A stretch of 33,164 bases of DNA from Leptolyngbya sp. FACHB-321 (GCF_014695975.1 NZ_JACJPI010000075.1:1-33164), one strand, 5' to 3'; shown: positions 1 to 7,774, counted from the stretch's first letter. Program-made: numbers and translations. The notes: generated by a model not told the origin, from the letters alone.

Positions 1-198
1 TTTCACCACGGTGACCGTATTGCTCAATTGATTGAAGTGGTTGGAGCACGAGTCGTCTATTTGCCACCGTATTCACCTGACCTCAATCGGATTGAAAAAT
101 GCTGGGCGTGGTTGAAAAGTCGTATTCGCAAACACTTACGTGCTGCCACTCCTTTGCGCGATGCGATGGAAACCGTGCTCAAGCAGGCTGCGTCCTAA
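1..198 (+). CDS. IS630-superfamily transposase, C-terminal fragment (cut by window edge)
   Basis: The frame is open from base 1 to a TAA at 196-198 and gives 65 residues. It contains the motif LPPYSPDLNRIEKCWAWLK, the hallmark of the last catalytic acidic residue (the E in NRIE) of the DDE domain of IS630/Tc1-mariner transposases. The FHHGD at the very start fits the region just after the second catalytic Asp. The N-terminal DNA-binding part lies outside the window. RtcB homology begins within about 10-20 bases of the stop, so the element end must be very close, and the insertion explains why rtcB has lost its first half. The terminal inverted repeat cannot be defined because the other end is not visible. 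Confidence 0.88.
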   Translation, partial: FHHGDRIAQLIEVVGARVVYLPPYSPDLNRIEKCWAWLKSRIRKHLRAATPLRDAMETVLKQAAS

Positions 199-203
199 CT
201 TCT

Positions 204-794
204 ATGGCGGTAGCTATACCTGACCCTGACTTGGCACACTTCGTACAGGGGACAGACGAGTTTGCTGCCTACTGGCACGACCTGCAATGGGCACAGAGCT
301 ATGCCCTTTTTAACCGCGTTGTGATGATGGCACGGGTGAAGCGGATCGTGGAACGTCATTTGGCAGGCGGGAAACCCTTTAAGCCGCTGTTGGAGGTGAA
401 TTGTCACCATAACTACGCTGAGAAGGAAACTCACTTTGGCGAGGACGTGTATGTGACCCGCAAGGGTGCGGTGCGTGCCTGTGAGTCAGACTACGGCATT
501 ATTCCCGGTTCGATGGGTGCCAAGTCGTTTATCGTCAAGGGCAAAGGCAATGCCCACAGCTACTGCTCTTGCTCCCACGGTGCGGGACGGCTCATGTCTC
601 GTAACAAGGCGAAGCTAGAGTACACCCTGGATGACTTGATTGCTCAAACAGCGGGGGTTGAGTGCCGTAAGGATGCTGGGGTGATCGATGAGATTCCCGG
701 TGCCTACAAGTCGATTGAACAGGTCATGGCAAATCAAGCCGATCTGGTCGCGGTTGTGGCAACCCTGAAGCAGGTTGTCTGTGTGAAAGGTTAG
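204..794 (+). pseudogene. rtcB: rtcB, RNA-splicing ligase, 5'-truncated by an IS630 element
   Basis: The product matches the C-terminal half of RtcB, the GTP-dependent ligase that joins 2',3'-cyclic-phosphate and 5'-OH RNA ends in tRNA splicing and RNA repair. Visible landmarks are the metal-binding CHHNY segment, GEDVYVTRKGA, PGSMGAKSFIV and CSHGAGRLMSR, whose His is the family's guanylated residue. The N-terminal half with the DVGCG metal-binding Cys is missing. A full RtcB is about 400-480 aa and this is about 197. The frame runs upstream into the transposase gene, so the ATG at 204 is only nominal. A tRNA array starts 66 bases after the stop, which suggests ligase and tRNAs travelled as one repair module. 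Identification is firm; loss of function is inferred from the missing half. Confidence 0.9.
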
Positions 795-797
795 TGC

Positions 798-831
798 AAG
801 CTGCGGCTAGAAGCCGTCTTAGTCGCAGCTT
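798..831 (+). other. Hairpin between rtcB and the tRNA array
   Basis: Arms AAGCTGCG (798-805) and CGCAGCTT (824-831) are perfectly complementary. A smaller GGCT/AGCC stem (805-808 with 812-815) lies inside. No T-run follows, so it is not a classical terminator. It could be an RNA-processing or stability element upstream of the tRNAs. It lacks D- and T-arm signals and is not a tRNA. Confidence 0.45.
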
Positions 832-860
832 CAATTCGCGTTCACGTGAGTGCGCTGCAA

Positions 861-932
861 GCGATCGTGATGTAACGGCTAGCATCTGAGTCTGCCAGTC
901 TCAGCGTATGGGTTCGAGTCCCATTGGTCGCT
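861..932 (+). tRNA. tRNA-Gly (GCC)
   Basis: A cloverleaf folds by eye. The acceptor stem is 861-867 with 925-931 (two G-U pairs), D-stem 870-873/882-885, anticodon stem 887-891/899-903 with one T-T mismatch at its base, loop CTGCCAG with anticodon GCC at 894-896, 4-nt variable loop, and a perfect T-stem ATGGG/CCCAT with loop TTCGAGT. CCA is not encoded. The acceptor GCGATCG differs from the usual housekeeping tRNA-Gly start, as expected for accessory array tRNAs. It is the first of five tRNAs separated by 5-nt gaps. Confidence 0.8.
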
Positions 933-937
933 CTTGT

Positions 938-1013
938 AGTCCTGTAACTGAGTGGGGAGAGTGCCTCTCTTACAAAAAGGCAGTCGCGGGTTCAACTCCT
1001 GCTAGGACTACCA
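938..1013 (+). tRNA. tRNA-Val (UAC), CCA encoded
   Basis: The acceptor stem AGTCCTG (938-944) pairs with TAGGACT (1003-1009), followed by discriminator A1010 and an encoded CCA (1011-1013). The anticodon loop is CTTACAA with TAC at 971-973. The anticodon stem 964-968/976-980 has one mismatch. The variable loop is 5 nt. The T-arm is GCGGG-TTCAACT-CCTGC. The D-stem has only three good pairs. The 5-nt gap to the previous tRNA and the encoded CCA suggest processing from a common precursor. Confidence 0.8.
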
Positions 1014-1018
1014 AAAAT

Positions 1019-1095
1019 GGGAATGTCGCTCAATCGAACAGAGCACCGATCTTCTAAAGCGGCTGATGTCGGTTTGAGTCCTACAATTCCTGCCA
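1019..1095 (+). tRNA. tRNA-Arg (UCU), CCA encoded, somewhat degenerate
   Basis: The acceptor stem is 1019-1025/1085-1091, with a G-U first pair and a mismatch at the last. The D-stem GCTC/GAGC is perfect. The anticodon loop CTTCTAA holds TCT at 1053-1055, with one mismatch in its stem. The T-stem has one C-T mismatch and the T-loop reads TTTGAGT, with T where C56 is normally invariant. CCA is at 1093-1095. Three mismatches and the C56 change suggest the gene may be decaying or that the tRNA relies on modification. Confidence 0.72.
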
Positions 1096-1100
1096 AACAT

Positions 1101-1174
1101 GGGTCTGTAGCTTAACTGGGAAAGCGTCTGCCTTGCAAGCAGAAAGATGTCGGTTCAACTCTGACCAGAATCCA
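1101..1174 (+). tRNA. tRNA-Ala (UGC), with damaged 3' acceptor
   Basis: The D-stem GCTT/AAGC, the anticodon stem TCTGC/GCAGA and the T-stem GTCGG/CTGAC are well paired. The anticodon loop CTTGCAA holds TGC at 1134-1136. The acceptor GGGTCTG pairs with 1166-1172 with one mismatch. Only CA follows position 72, as if a base was lost near the discriminator or CCA. The fold is recognisable, but function of the 3' end is doubtful. Confidence 0.78.
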
Positions 1175-1179
1175 CTCAT

Positions 1180-1255
1180 GGTGTCTAAAGTCGAAGTGGT
1201 CGAGACACCAGCTTGTGAAGCTGGTCACTAGCGGGTTCGAGTCCCGTTAGACACC
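1180..1255 (+). tRNA. tRNA-His (GUG) with G-1:C73 pair
   Basis: The acceptor stem GTGTCTA/TAGACAC (1181-1187 with 1248-1254) and the anticodon stem CCAGC/GCTGG are perfect. The loop TTGTGAA holds GTG at 1215-1217. G1180 faces C1255, the extra G-1:C73 pair that identifies bacterial tRNA-His to histidyl-tRNA synthetase. The T-arm is GCGGG-TTCGAGT-CCCGT. CCA is not encoded (CCT follows C73). This is the best-preserved tRNA of the array and its last member. Confidence 0.87.
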
Positions 1256-1289
1256 CCTGCATGAGGTGCTTGAGAAAATGTACGCCAAC

Positions 1290-1670
1290 TCACTCCACAA
1301 GGTCGAGTTGTTTGAGTTGAATGTGCTTCCGTCCTAGCACCAAGGCAAACTCATCACCTGGCTTAAGCGCCATCTGTCTGGTGTAGGCGACACCGATCAA
1401 CAAATTGCCGTTGGCTTGCACACTAAGGCGATAGCTTGCACTGCGTCCAGCCCGACCATCACTGGCTGCTTTGCCATTTAACTCAATGCCATCAGCTTCG
1501 ATCAAAGCATTGAGAAATTGCAGCATGTTGACGCGCTCCACACCACCTTTGGTGACGGTGTAATAACCACAAGCTTTCGCTTTCTGCTCCTTGCTTAAGG
1601 TGTCTAACGTTTTCACCTTTTGCAGCAATGCTTCCCCCGTCAGCGGTTCGATCTTTTTCTTTTTCGCCAT
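1290..1670 (-). CDS. cyabrB: cyAbrB family transcriptional regulator
   Basis: This 126-aa protein matches the cyanobacterial AbrB-like regulators (Sll0359/Sll0822 type). The N-terminal PLTGEALLQKVK is followed by CGYYTVTKGG..RVN, a linker with DGRAGRSASYRLSV, and an AbrB-like swapped-hairpin DNA-binding end with GNLLIGVAYTRQM.LKPGDEF and K-HIQL. The family regulates nitrogen and carbon metabolism genes in cyanobacteria and is nearly restricted to that phylum. The start is the ATG at 1668-1670, before a Lys-rich MAKKKK; the family often begins differently, so the first residues may vary. It is convergent with the tRNA array and divergent from the eCIS ATPase. Whether it controls either is unknown. 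Confidence 0.9.
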   Translation of the reverse strand: MAKKKKIEPLTGEALLQKVKTLDTLSKEQKAKACGYYTVTKGGVERVNMLQFLNALIEADGIELNGKAASDGRAGRSASYRLSVQANGNLLIGVAYTRQMALKPGDEFALVLGRKHIQLKQLDLVE

Positions 1671-1679
1671 GCCTGTGCT

Positions 1680-1790
1680 TCAATATCGATAACTTGCCAT
1701 CCCATCATGCTCGATCGTGGGTGCGTGGGTAACAACAATAGGTTTTAGGCTTTGCTGAACTGCCCAGTCATTGAGGGTTTGAGCCGACAT
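1680..1790 (-). CDS. Possible 36-aa ORF upstream of cyAbrB (unrecognised)
   Basis: An ATG at 1788-1790 opens a frame to TGA at 1680-1682, just before the cyAbrB start. The peptide begins MSAQTLNDWAVQQSLKP. I do not recognise it. It could be the end of a decayed gene, a leader peptide, or chance. There is no clear ribosome-binding site. The 222-bp region to the ATPase start otherwise shows nothing certain. Confidence 0.22.
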   Translation of the reverse strand: MSAQTLNDWAVQQSLKPIVVTHAPTIEHDGMASYRY

Positions 1791-1898
1791 CAGCTTGAAC
1801 GACCTTGCAGTTTTTAAGTCACTTCATACAGTACCATCAGAGCCAAGCTAGGACAGCACGGATAGAGATTAGCAACAAGAGGAGTGAAAAGACTAGGG

Positions 1899-4052
1899 AT
1901 GGCGATGGCTAACCAAGGGCAAGATGAGGTAGCGCAATTTAGGACTATCCTGCTCGCAGCATTGCGGCAATTAGATTTTCTGCTGATCGAAGCCAGCTCT
2001 AAGGCGGAGAGTTTGTATGGCTCAGAAGCAGCAGCTAATCCCTACCGAGGGCTTTACATTAATCGAGAGGATATTGATCTCTTGTTGGCACGGAAGATTG
2101 GAGAGCCAACCCTCCGATTGGACAGGTCTTCAGCACAGGTTTGCTCACAGCAACCAAAAGCTGAGTTAGGTGAGCAACTGAGCCATCTTGCTCCCTTTAA
2201 CTGGTTGGCACAGACGTTTAGACTGACTCCCTTCGATCTCAGCGTTCTTTTGCTAACAATCGCGCCTGAAATTGATTTACGCTACGAGCGCATTTACGCT
2301 TATCTTCAAGATGATGTCACTCGCAAGCATCCCAGCATCGATTTAGCCCTAAATTTGCTGTGTCCTACCGTAGAAGCCAAGATGCAGCAGCGCGATCGGT
2401 TCATGGATGCGGCACCAATGCTGCGACACGGGCTACTACAGCTGCTTACGGACTCTCAGCAAGCGCAACCATCATTTCTGTCTCAGTCCCTGAAGCTGGA
2501 CGAACAGGTTATTCGGTTTCTGCTGGGGCAGCAGGGCTTAGACTCACGACTGGCTCCCTTTTGCCAACTTATTCAGCCCGCCCTTTCACTGGACGAACTA
2601 TCACTCAATAACCCGATGAAACAGGCGCTTCGCTCGATTGCGACGATGGGACAGCCATTACAGCTTTATTTTCAAGGCACGCTCATGCAGGAGAAACGCC
2701 AGACAGCAGAAGCCCTCTGCCATACGTTAGGTGCTGCATTGTTGATCGTTGAATTGCAGGCGATCGACATCAATACAAACCTTGAGCAAACGGTCGATCG
2801 TCTGTGTCGGGAAGCTCAGTTTCAAACGGCGGTACTGTATCTCGATTATCGGGATACAGTACCCGATTCTGCTCGATCCCGTGTGATCGAGCAGGCGCTT
2901 GCAGCCTCACGCTACACAGTTTCAGTGATTCTGGCAGATGCATCATCAGGAAGCTTATCTGGCTACACAACCCGCTTCATGCCGATTAGCTTTCCCCTGA
3001 TGGATTTTGGGCAACGGCGAGCCTACTGGAACAGACAGTTGGCGACGCTGAGTATAGATGTTGTCGATCAAGACTTAGACGCTCTTGCTGATCGCTTTCG
3101 GTTGACCGCTGAACAAATTGCGGATGCCGTGCGGATGGCGCAGCAACATGCGTGTTGGCGATCTGCCGTAGCTGTTGACTTCAGTACCAATTCTCAGCCG
3201 ACCCTGGATGAACTTTTCATGGCTGCCCGTGCTCAATCCAGTCAGATCTTAGAAGGTCTGACGCGCAAAATCACTCCGCGCTATACATGGACAGATATTG
3301 TGCTTCCAGCGGATCAACTGGCGCGCTTAAAAGAGATTTGCAACCATATTCGCTATCGGCACGTTGTCTATAATGCTTGGGGCTTTGATCGCAAATTGTC
3401 GCTTGGTAAAGGGCTAAACACACTCTTTTCGGGACCGCCAGGCACTGGCAAAACAATGGCGGCAGAAATTATTGCCCATGAGCTACGACTCGATCTCTAT
3501 CAAATTGACTTATCGCAAATTGTGAGTAAATACATTGGTGAAACCGAGAAAAATCTCAATCAAATTTTTACGGCTGCCGAAAGCGCCAATGCGATTTTGC
3601 TGTTTGATGAAGCCGATTCGCTGTTTGGCAAACGATCAGACATTAAGGACGCGCACGATCGCTACGCCAATATTGAAGTCGCTTACCTTTTGCAAAAAAT
3701 GGAAGAGTACGAAGGCATTACAATCTTGACGACCAATCTGGCTCAGAATTTAGATGAGGCGTTTACGCGACGGCTACGGTTCATCATCGAGTTTCCCTTT
3801 CCGGATGTGGAACATCGCTTGCACATCTGGAAAGGTATTTTTCCTGCGGAGGCACCGATCGCCCCACTCGACTTTGAAGCCATTGCTCAACAGTTTAAGT
3901 TGGCAGGCGGTAATATTCGCAATATTGCCCTGGCGGCAGCCTTTCTTGCGGCTGAATCAGGACAACACATTCAAATGCAGCATTTATTGAAAGCCACTAA
4001 GCGAGAACTCCAGAAAATGGGACGGTTAGTGAGTGAAGAAGAATTTTTGTAA
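1899..4052 (+). CDS. AAA+ ATPase of the eCIS (Pvc15/Afp15-like)
   Basis: A 717-aa protein whose C-terminal third is a classical AAA module. Walker A is GPPGTGKT (residues 512-519), Walker B is LLFDEADSLFG with D570/E571, sensor-1 region ILTTNL, and arginine region FTRRLRF. The N-terminal ~450 residues are helical and poorly conserved, as in eCIS ATPases. In Afp/PVC systems this ATPase is needed for particle assembly or stability, by analogy with the T6SS sheath-recycling ATPase. A GTG at 1884 would touch the GAGGAG directly, so ATG 1899 (or 1905) is preferred. It is first in the plus-strand run, separated from the structural genes by a 285-bp gap in which I see no confident gene. Confidence 0.88.
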   Translation: MAMANQGQDEVAQFRTILLAALRQLDFLLIEASSKAESLYGSEAAANPYRGLYINREDIDLLLARKIGEPTLRLDRSSAQVCSQQPKAELGEQLSHLAPFNWLAQTFRLTPFDLSVLLLTIAPEIDLRYERIYAYLQDDVTRKHPSIDLALNLLCPTVEAKMQQRDRFMDAAPMLRHGLLQLLTDSQQAQPSFLSQSLKLDEQVIRFLLGQQGLDSRLAPFCQLIQPALSLDELSLNNPMKQALRSIATMGQPLQLYFQGTLMQEKRQTAEALCHTLGAALLIVELQAIDINTNLEQTVDRLCREAQFQTAVLYLDYRDTVPDSARSRVIEQALAASRYTVSVILADASSGSLSGYTTRFMPISFPLMDFGQRRAYWNRQLATLSIDVVDQDLDALADRFRLTAEQIADAVRMAQQHACWRSAVAVDFSTNSQPTLDELFMAARAQSSQILEGLTRKITPRYTWTDIVLPADQLARLKEICNHIRYRHVVYNAWGFDRKLSLGKGLNTLFSGPPGTGKTMAAEIIAHELRLDLYQIDLSQIVSKYIGETEKNLNQIFTAAESANAILLFDEADSLFGKRSDIKDAHDRYANIEVAYLLQKMEEYEGITILTTNLAQNLDEAFTRRLRFIIEFPFPDVEHRLHIWKGIFPAEAPIAPLDFEAIAQQFKLAGGNIRNIALAAAFLAAESGQHIQMQHLLKATKRELQKMGRLVSEEEFL

Positions 4053-4337
4053 AAGGCAAATGCTATATAGCCTTTCTCTAGCGCGTCAGGTACAGTCGAT
4101 GGGGACTGGGTGTAGCGTGTGTGGTGTAGGAGTGAGAACCGCTATATCGCTATATTAAGAATTAACTAGGGAAACGGGGAAATAGAGGGTGTGCCCATTA
4201 AACTCAACGATAGGTCAATCAGGCACATTTAAGCGTACTTGTTGAATCCTTTTTTCGGTTTGATCACTAGGCGGTGTGTTGAAACTTCAATCGCTGCTGG
4301 TGCTTCTGCCTTCTTGCACTAGCCTTATTCTTGGACG

Positions 4338-5015
4338 ATGAGCCACGAGCAACTGCCATCCTCTCTAGATGTGCCTGATTCTGTGTCGCAGTGGGCGCAA
4401 CATGCTGATGTTGCGAGCGGGTTAGCGTATCTTCATACGCGTGTGAATGCGACTGCGGGTCGCTCCCTAGAGTCGGCTGCCTTTGTGTACGCACTTATTG
4501 ATTTGCTAGTCGAAATGGGCGTGATCTCAGTTGAGCAAATCGACGATCGCAAACAGCAATTCGTCGAGCGGTTGCTTCAGCGCTACCAGCAGCACGATCC
4601 GGGCGTTGCCCTGCAAGAACCCAATCAGGATAAATATACGTTTGCCCAAACTGCTAAGATTGACTGCGAAAAGCGGGTGCATCTGTGCAAAGCATCCTGC
4701 TGCAAAATGATGTTTCCACTGTCGCAGCAGGATGTTGAAGAAGGTGTCATTCGGTGGGAGCTAACGAAACCCTACGTGATTGCGAAAGGTGCGGATAGCT
4801 ATTGTCATCACGTTGATCGTTCAAGCTTGGGCTGTTGCGTTCATGCCCAGCGTCCGCTGCCCTGCCGCGCTTACGACTGCCGCCATGACGAGCGTATCTG
4901 GCTTGATTTTGAGAATGGCGTGATCAATCCAAAGCTTGCCCCCAACTGGCCCCACAATTTAACATCAGACGAACTGGCATTGCCGGAGGTTGCCGATGAT
5001 TCATCACCTCGATGA
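4338..5015 (+). CDS. YkgJ-like cysteine-cluster protein
   Basis: 225 aa. The C-terminal half is Cys-rich: CEKRVHLCKASCC, then YCHH, then GCCVHAQRPLPCRAYDC, the spacing of the YkgJ/UPF0153 putative Zn- or Fe-chelating cluster. The N-terminal ~100 residues are helical and resemble nothing I know. The reading frame overlaps the next gene by 20 bases, so translation is probably coupled, tying this protein to the injection system. Its role there is unknown; metal binding is inferred from the cysteines. A possible job is maturation or redox handling of a particle component. The upstream ribosome-binding site is weak. Confidence 0.8.
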   Translation: MSHEQLPSSLDVPDSVSQWAQHADVASGLAYLHTRVNATAGRSLESAAFVYALIDLLVEMGVISVEQIDDRKQQFVERLLQRYQQHDPGVALQEPNQDKYTFAQTAKIDCEKRVHLCKASCCKMMFPLSQQDVEEGVIRWELTKPYVIAKGADSYCHHVDRSSLGCCVHAQRPLPCRAYDCRHDERIWLDFENGVINPKLAPNWPHNLTSDELALPEVADDSSPR

Positions 5016-5559
5016 CACGCTGAGAGAACTGCTCCATCAAAAAGTGCCGATCGACGACACGGCGATCGATATTAAGTTTGAAACGCCCACTAGCGAATGG
5101 GAAAACAAACTGACTAAACCCACCATCAATCTCTTTTTGTACGATATCCGCGAAAATTTAGGACTGCGAAGCAATGAATCATCGTTCGTTCGTAATGGAG
5201 CCATCGGTACGGAAACCCGTGCCCCAGTTCGCATTGATTGCACCTACCTGATCACCATCTGGACGAAAGACATCGCTGATGAGCACCGCCTGCTGGGTAC
5301 GCTTTTAAAAGTGTTGCTGCGCTATCCAACGCTGCCGCCAGAGGTGCTGCAAGGTGAGATGGTCAGTCAATCGCTGCCACTTCGCAGTTGGATTGCCCAG
5401 CCTGATCGGACTCCCAATGTCTGGGATTTTTGGGGTCCTCTTGATGGACGACTGAAAGCTGGCATTAGCTGCGTGGTCACGCTGGCAGCTGAACCCTTCC
5501 CAGCAGTAGAAGTTGGGTTGGCTACAGAAACCATTTTGAGAATTGGTTTAACCAAGTAA
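4996..5559 (+). CDS. Pvc16-type cap / tail terminator (DUF4255)
   Basis: 187 aa, matching the Pvc16/Afp16 N-terminal family: MIHHLDDTLRELL near the start, TINLFLYDIRENLGLR, RIDCTYLITIW, DEHRLLGTLLKVLLRYP and WDFWGPLDGRLKAGISC. In Afp and PVC this protein caps the tube and sheath at the end distal to the baseplate and determines particle length together with the tape measure. GGAGG at 4985-4989 lies six bases before the ATG at 4996, which fixes this start over the TTG at 4990. The gene overlaps the YkgJ-like gene by 20 bases. Confidence 0.9.
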   Translation: MIHHLDDTLRELLHQKVPIDDTAIDIKFETPTSEWENKLTKPTINLFLYDIRENLGLRSNESSFVRNGAIGTETRAPVRIDCTYLITIWTKDIADEHRLLGTLLKVLLRYPTLPPEVLQGEMVSQSLPLRSWIAQPDRTPNVWDFWGPLDGRLKAGISCVVTLAAEPFPAVEVGLATETILRIGLTK

Positions 5560-5806
5560 CTATTTGTAAAGAAATAATTACATTTGCAGCTAATCTACGA
5601 ACGTGATCGCAGCAACGCCTAGAGGTTTGATACTGTTATAGAAATTTATGGGAGAAAAATTGGAGATTCCTGAAGCCTTGTTGTATCAGGAGTTCACAAT
5701 TTGTGGGGAGATTTCATGGAACCTCCTTACAAATCGCGGATCACATGTTGAGAGCACAACCCTTTCATAGAAGCTGTTTACAAACGTCCTGATTCTTGTT
5801 GACGCG

Positions 5807-6364
5807 ATGCCGACTCTATTTATAGAAGAAATTCATCATTATGTTGCAATCGCGGGTTCTGTTGCTAATGCCGTGAGCGGAGGTGCAATTGCGGGCACGC
5901 TTGTTGAAATTGTGGATTTAAAGCGGCGTACCCTCACTCGTGAGGATGGCAGTTTTTACTTTACTGATTTGCCCGTTGGTTCTTACATCCTGACGATTGC
6001 TGCCCCCCATTTGAGTAGTCGCTATGGAGCCATTAACGGGTTGACCATTCAGGTACAAAACAATGAGAGGGGCAAACCCATACTTGATCCCAAAGCCAAA
6101 GTGCAGTTAGTGCCAACAACACTGACTGGACAGGTCGTTCGCGCCGATACCAGTAAGCCGATTAGAGGGGCGATTGTGCAGCTTCGTCGGGGTGACCTTC
6201 AGACAATCACAGATAAAGAGGGGCGCTATACCTTGTCTGGCTTGCTAGCCAGTAAACCCAGCATTCAGGTCACTGCCAAAGATTTCTCTACGTCGGTTCA
6301 AACAGTTGTTTTAACGACCGGACAAACTACAACCGCTAACTTTAGCCTGAGTGCGACCAGTTAA
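5807..6364 (+). CDS. Carboxypeptidase-regulatory-like (Ig-fold) repeat protein
   Basis: 185 aa with two beta-sandwich repeats of CarboxypepD_reg type. Repeat one (about residues 15-80) has GTLVEIVDLKRRT..EDGSFYFTDLPVGSYILTI; repeat two (about 105-180) has TGQVVRADTSKPIRGAIVQL..TDKEGRYTLSGL. No signal peptide or membrane segment is seen. Its place between cap and sheath suggests a structural accessory such as a particle surface decoration, which is inference. The 247-bp gap before it holds a weak extended -10 like TGTTATAGA (5634-5642) with no convincing -35, so it may carry a secondary promoter for the structural genes. Confidence 0.75.
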   Translation: MPTLFIEEIHHYVAIAGSVANAVSGGAIAGTLVEIVDLKRRTLTREDGSFYFTDLPVGSYILTIAAPHLSSRYGAINGLTIQVQNNERGKPILDPKAKVQLVPTTLTGQVVRADTSKPIRGAIVQLRRGDLQTITDKEGRYTLSGLLASKPSIQVTAKDFSTSVQTVVLTTGQTTTANFSLSATS

Positions 6365-6448
6365 CCCCTTAGCGACTCATCGTTCTAATCCATCTACCAC
6401 CGCATTTCACGCTAAATTCTTCACTGCTTTTTTCACAAGGAGAGGTTC

Positions 6449-7774
6449 ATGCCTAACTACCGTTCCCCCGGTGTTTACGTTGAAGAAGTGCCATCGTCAG
6501 TCAAGGCGATCGCGGGAGCGAGCACCAGCACCCCTGGCTTTGTCGGCATTGTGCCTGACAAAATTAGCTTGATTGCTCGTCGCAAAGATGATCCCAGTCA
6601 AACGACGTTTGTAGACTTTACCCTACTCGCACCCGAAAAAACGCCATTATTGATTAGCAGTTGGACGCAGTTTACGCGTGCCTTTGGCGACTTAGTAGGG
6701 GACGTAACTGCTACAACAACATCGACCCCTACGCCGACCCCTACGCCGACCCCTACGCCGACCCCTACGCCCACCCCTACTCCTGCACCCACCGCCAAAA
6801 TTGATGACGGACATCGCCAGCTAGCACACGCTGTCTATGGCTTTTTCAATAACGGCGGTAGCCGCTGTTATGTTGCACGGGTTAAAGAGGTGGGGGGATT
6901 GGATGCCGTGTTGAAGGCATTTGAGACGGTGGATGAAATTGCGTTGGTGTTGATGCCAGGAGACTTTGGGGCTGATAACGAAACCATTCAAGATAAACTG
7001 GTTGCCCACTGTGGCGAGACAAAAGACCGTTTTGCCATTTTGGATGGTCCCAGCAGTGTGAATCCAACTGCCTTAAGTACAACCCTGACCAAAATTAAAG
7101 CTGAGGGTGGAGTTAGACCCAAACGAACAGACTTGGCAGCCTTTTATTTTCCGTGGATTCGAGTGTTTGATCCGGCGACCAAGCTTCAAACTCCAAACGG
7201 TGATGGGTTGCTAGCGGTTCCACCCAGCGGGCATCTGGCAGGTATTTATGCGCGAGTAGATAACGATCGTGGTGTTCACAAAGCTCCAGCCAATGAAACG
7301 ATTTTGGGTGCCTTGAATGTGACGCAACCAATCAGCAATAGCGAACAGGAAAACTTGAATGATGCAGGCGTTAACTGTATTCGGGTTCTCAACGGCAATA
7401 TTCTCGTTTGGGGTGCCCGAACGGTTGGGGGGAATGCCAATGCAGATTTGAAATACATCAACGTGCGACGGACGCTGCTGTACTTACGCGAGTCGATCGA
7501 CGAAGGTACGCAATGGATTGTGTTTGAACCCAACACCCCCGCGCTGTGGAAAACGATTAGTCGCAATGTTTCAGCTTTTTTAACCAGCGTTTGGCGATCA
7601 GGTGCTTTGTTTGGCAATACAGCGCAGGAGGCGTTTTACGTTAAATGCGACGAAGGTACCAATCCACCAGAAGAACGCGAACAGGGGCGCGTTGTGACAG
7701 AAATTGGGGTGGCGATCGTGCGCCCAGCAGAGTTCGTGATTTTCCGCATTAGTCAGATAGCACAGGCGAATTAG
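6449..7774 (+). CDS. Contractile sheath protein 1 (Pvc2/Afp2-type)
   Basis: 441 aa of the phage tail sheath family. The N-terminus YRSPGVYVEEVPSS and the C-terminal core (RRTLLYLRESIDEGTQWIVFEPN, then FYVKCDEGTNPPEEREQG and EIGVAIVRPAEFVIFRI) are typical; the C-terminal region packs on the tube and contributes the handshake strands. An unusual Thr-Pro tract interrupts it at about residues 90-113. AGGAGAG precedes the ATG. A paralog of similar length follows, so the sheath may be mixed or one copy may form a specialised ring near baseplate or cap, as proposed for Afp2-4. Confidence 0.93.
   Translation: MPNYRSPGVYVEEVPSSVKAIAGASTSTPGFVGIVPDKISLIARRKDDPSQTTFVDFTLLAPEKTPLLISSWTQFTRAFGDLVGDVTATTTSTPTPTPTPTPTPTPTPTPTPAPTAKIDDGHRQLAHAVYGFFNNGGSRCYVARVKEVGGLDAVLKAFETVDEIALVLMPGDFGADNETIQDKLVAHCGETKDRFAILDGPSSVNPTALSTTLTKIKAEGGVRPKRTDLAAFYFPWIRVFDPATKLQTPNGDGLLAVPPSGHLAGIYARVDNDRGVHKAPANETILGALNVTQPISNSEQENLNDAGVNCIRVLNGNILVWGARTVGGNANADLKYINVRRTLLYLRESIDEGTQWIVFEPNTPALWKTISRNVSAFLTSVWRSGALFGNTAQEAFYVKCDEGTNPPEEREQGRVVTEIGVAIVRPAEFVIFRISQIAQAN
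6725..6784 (+). repeat. 12-bp tandem repeat encoding a Thr-Pro tract in sheath 1
   Basis: Five consecutive copies of a 12-base unit (consensus ACCCCTACGCCG), the last two slightly diverged, are in frame and encode TPTP repeats. Unit length is a multiple of three, so copy-number change by slippage keeps the frame. The second sheath lacks the tract. Confidence 0.9.

Noticed and set aside
795-860. Sixth tRNA upstream of tRNA-Gly
   Set aside because: There is a strong hairpin but no D-arm, T-arm or anticodon arm arrangement.
4155-4250. Reverse-strand stretch reading PIVEFNGHTLYFPVSLVNS with an internal TGA
   Set aside because: It has the look of a decayed gene end, but it is short, interrupted and matches no family I can name, so it is not listed as a feature.
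5634-5642. Extended -10-like TGTTATAGA before the carboxypeptidase-regulatory-like gene
   Set aside because: No matching -35 at the expected spacing; kept only as a remark in that gene's entry.
6725-6784. Tandem repeats considered as CRISPR-like
   Set aside because: Units are 12 bp, contiguous with no spacers, and in frame within the sheath gene.
6598-6798. Reverse-strand frame rich in Gly-Val repeats
   Set aside because: It is the complement of the Thr-Pro tract in the sheath gene.
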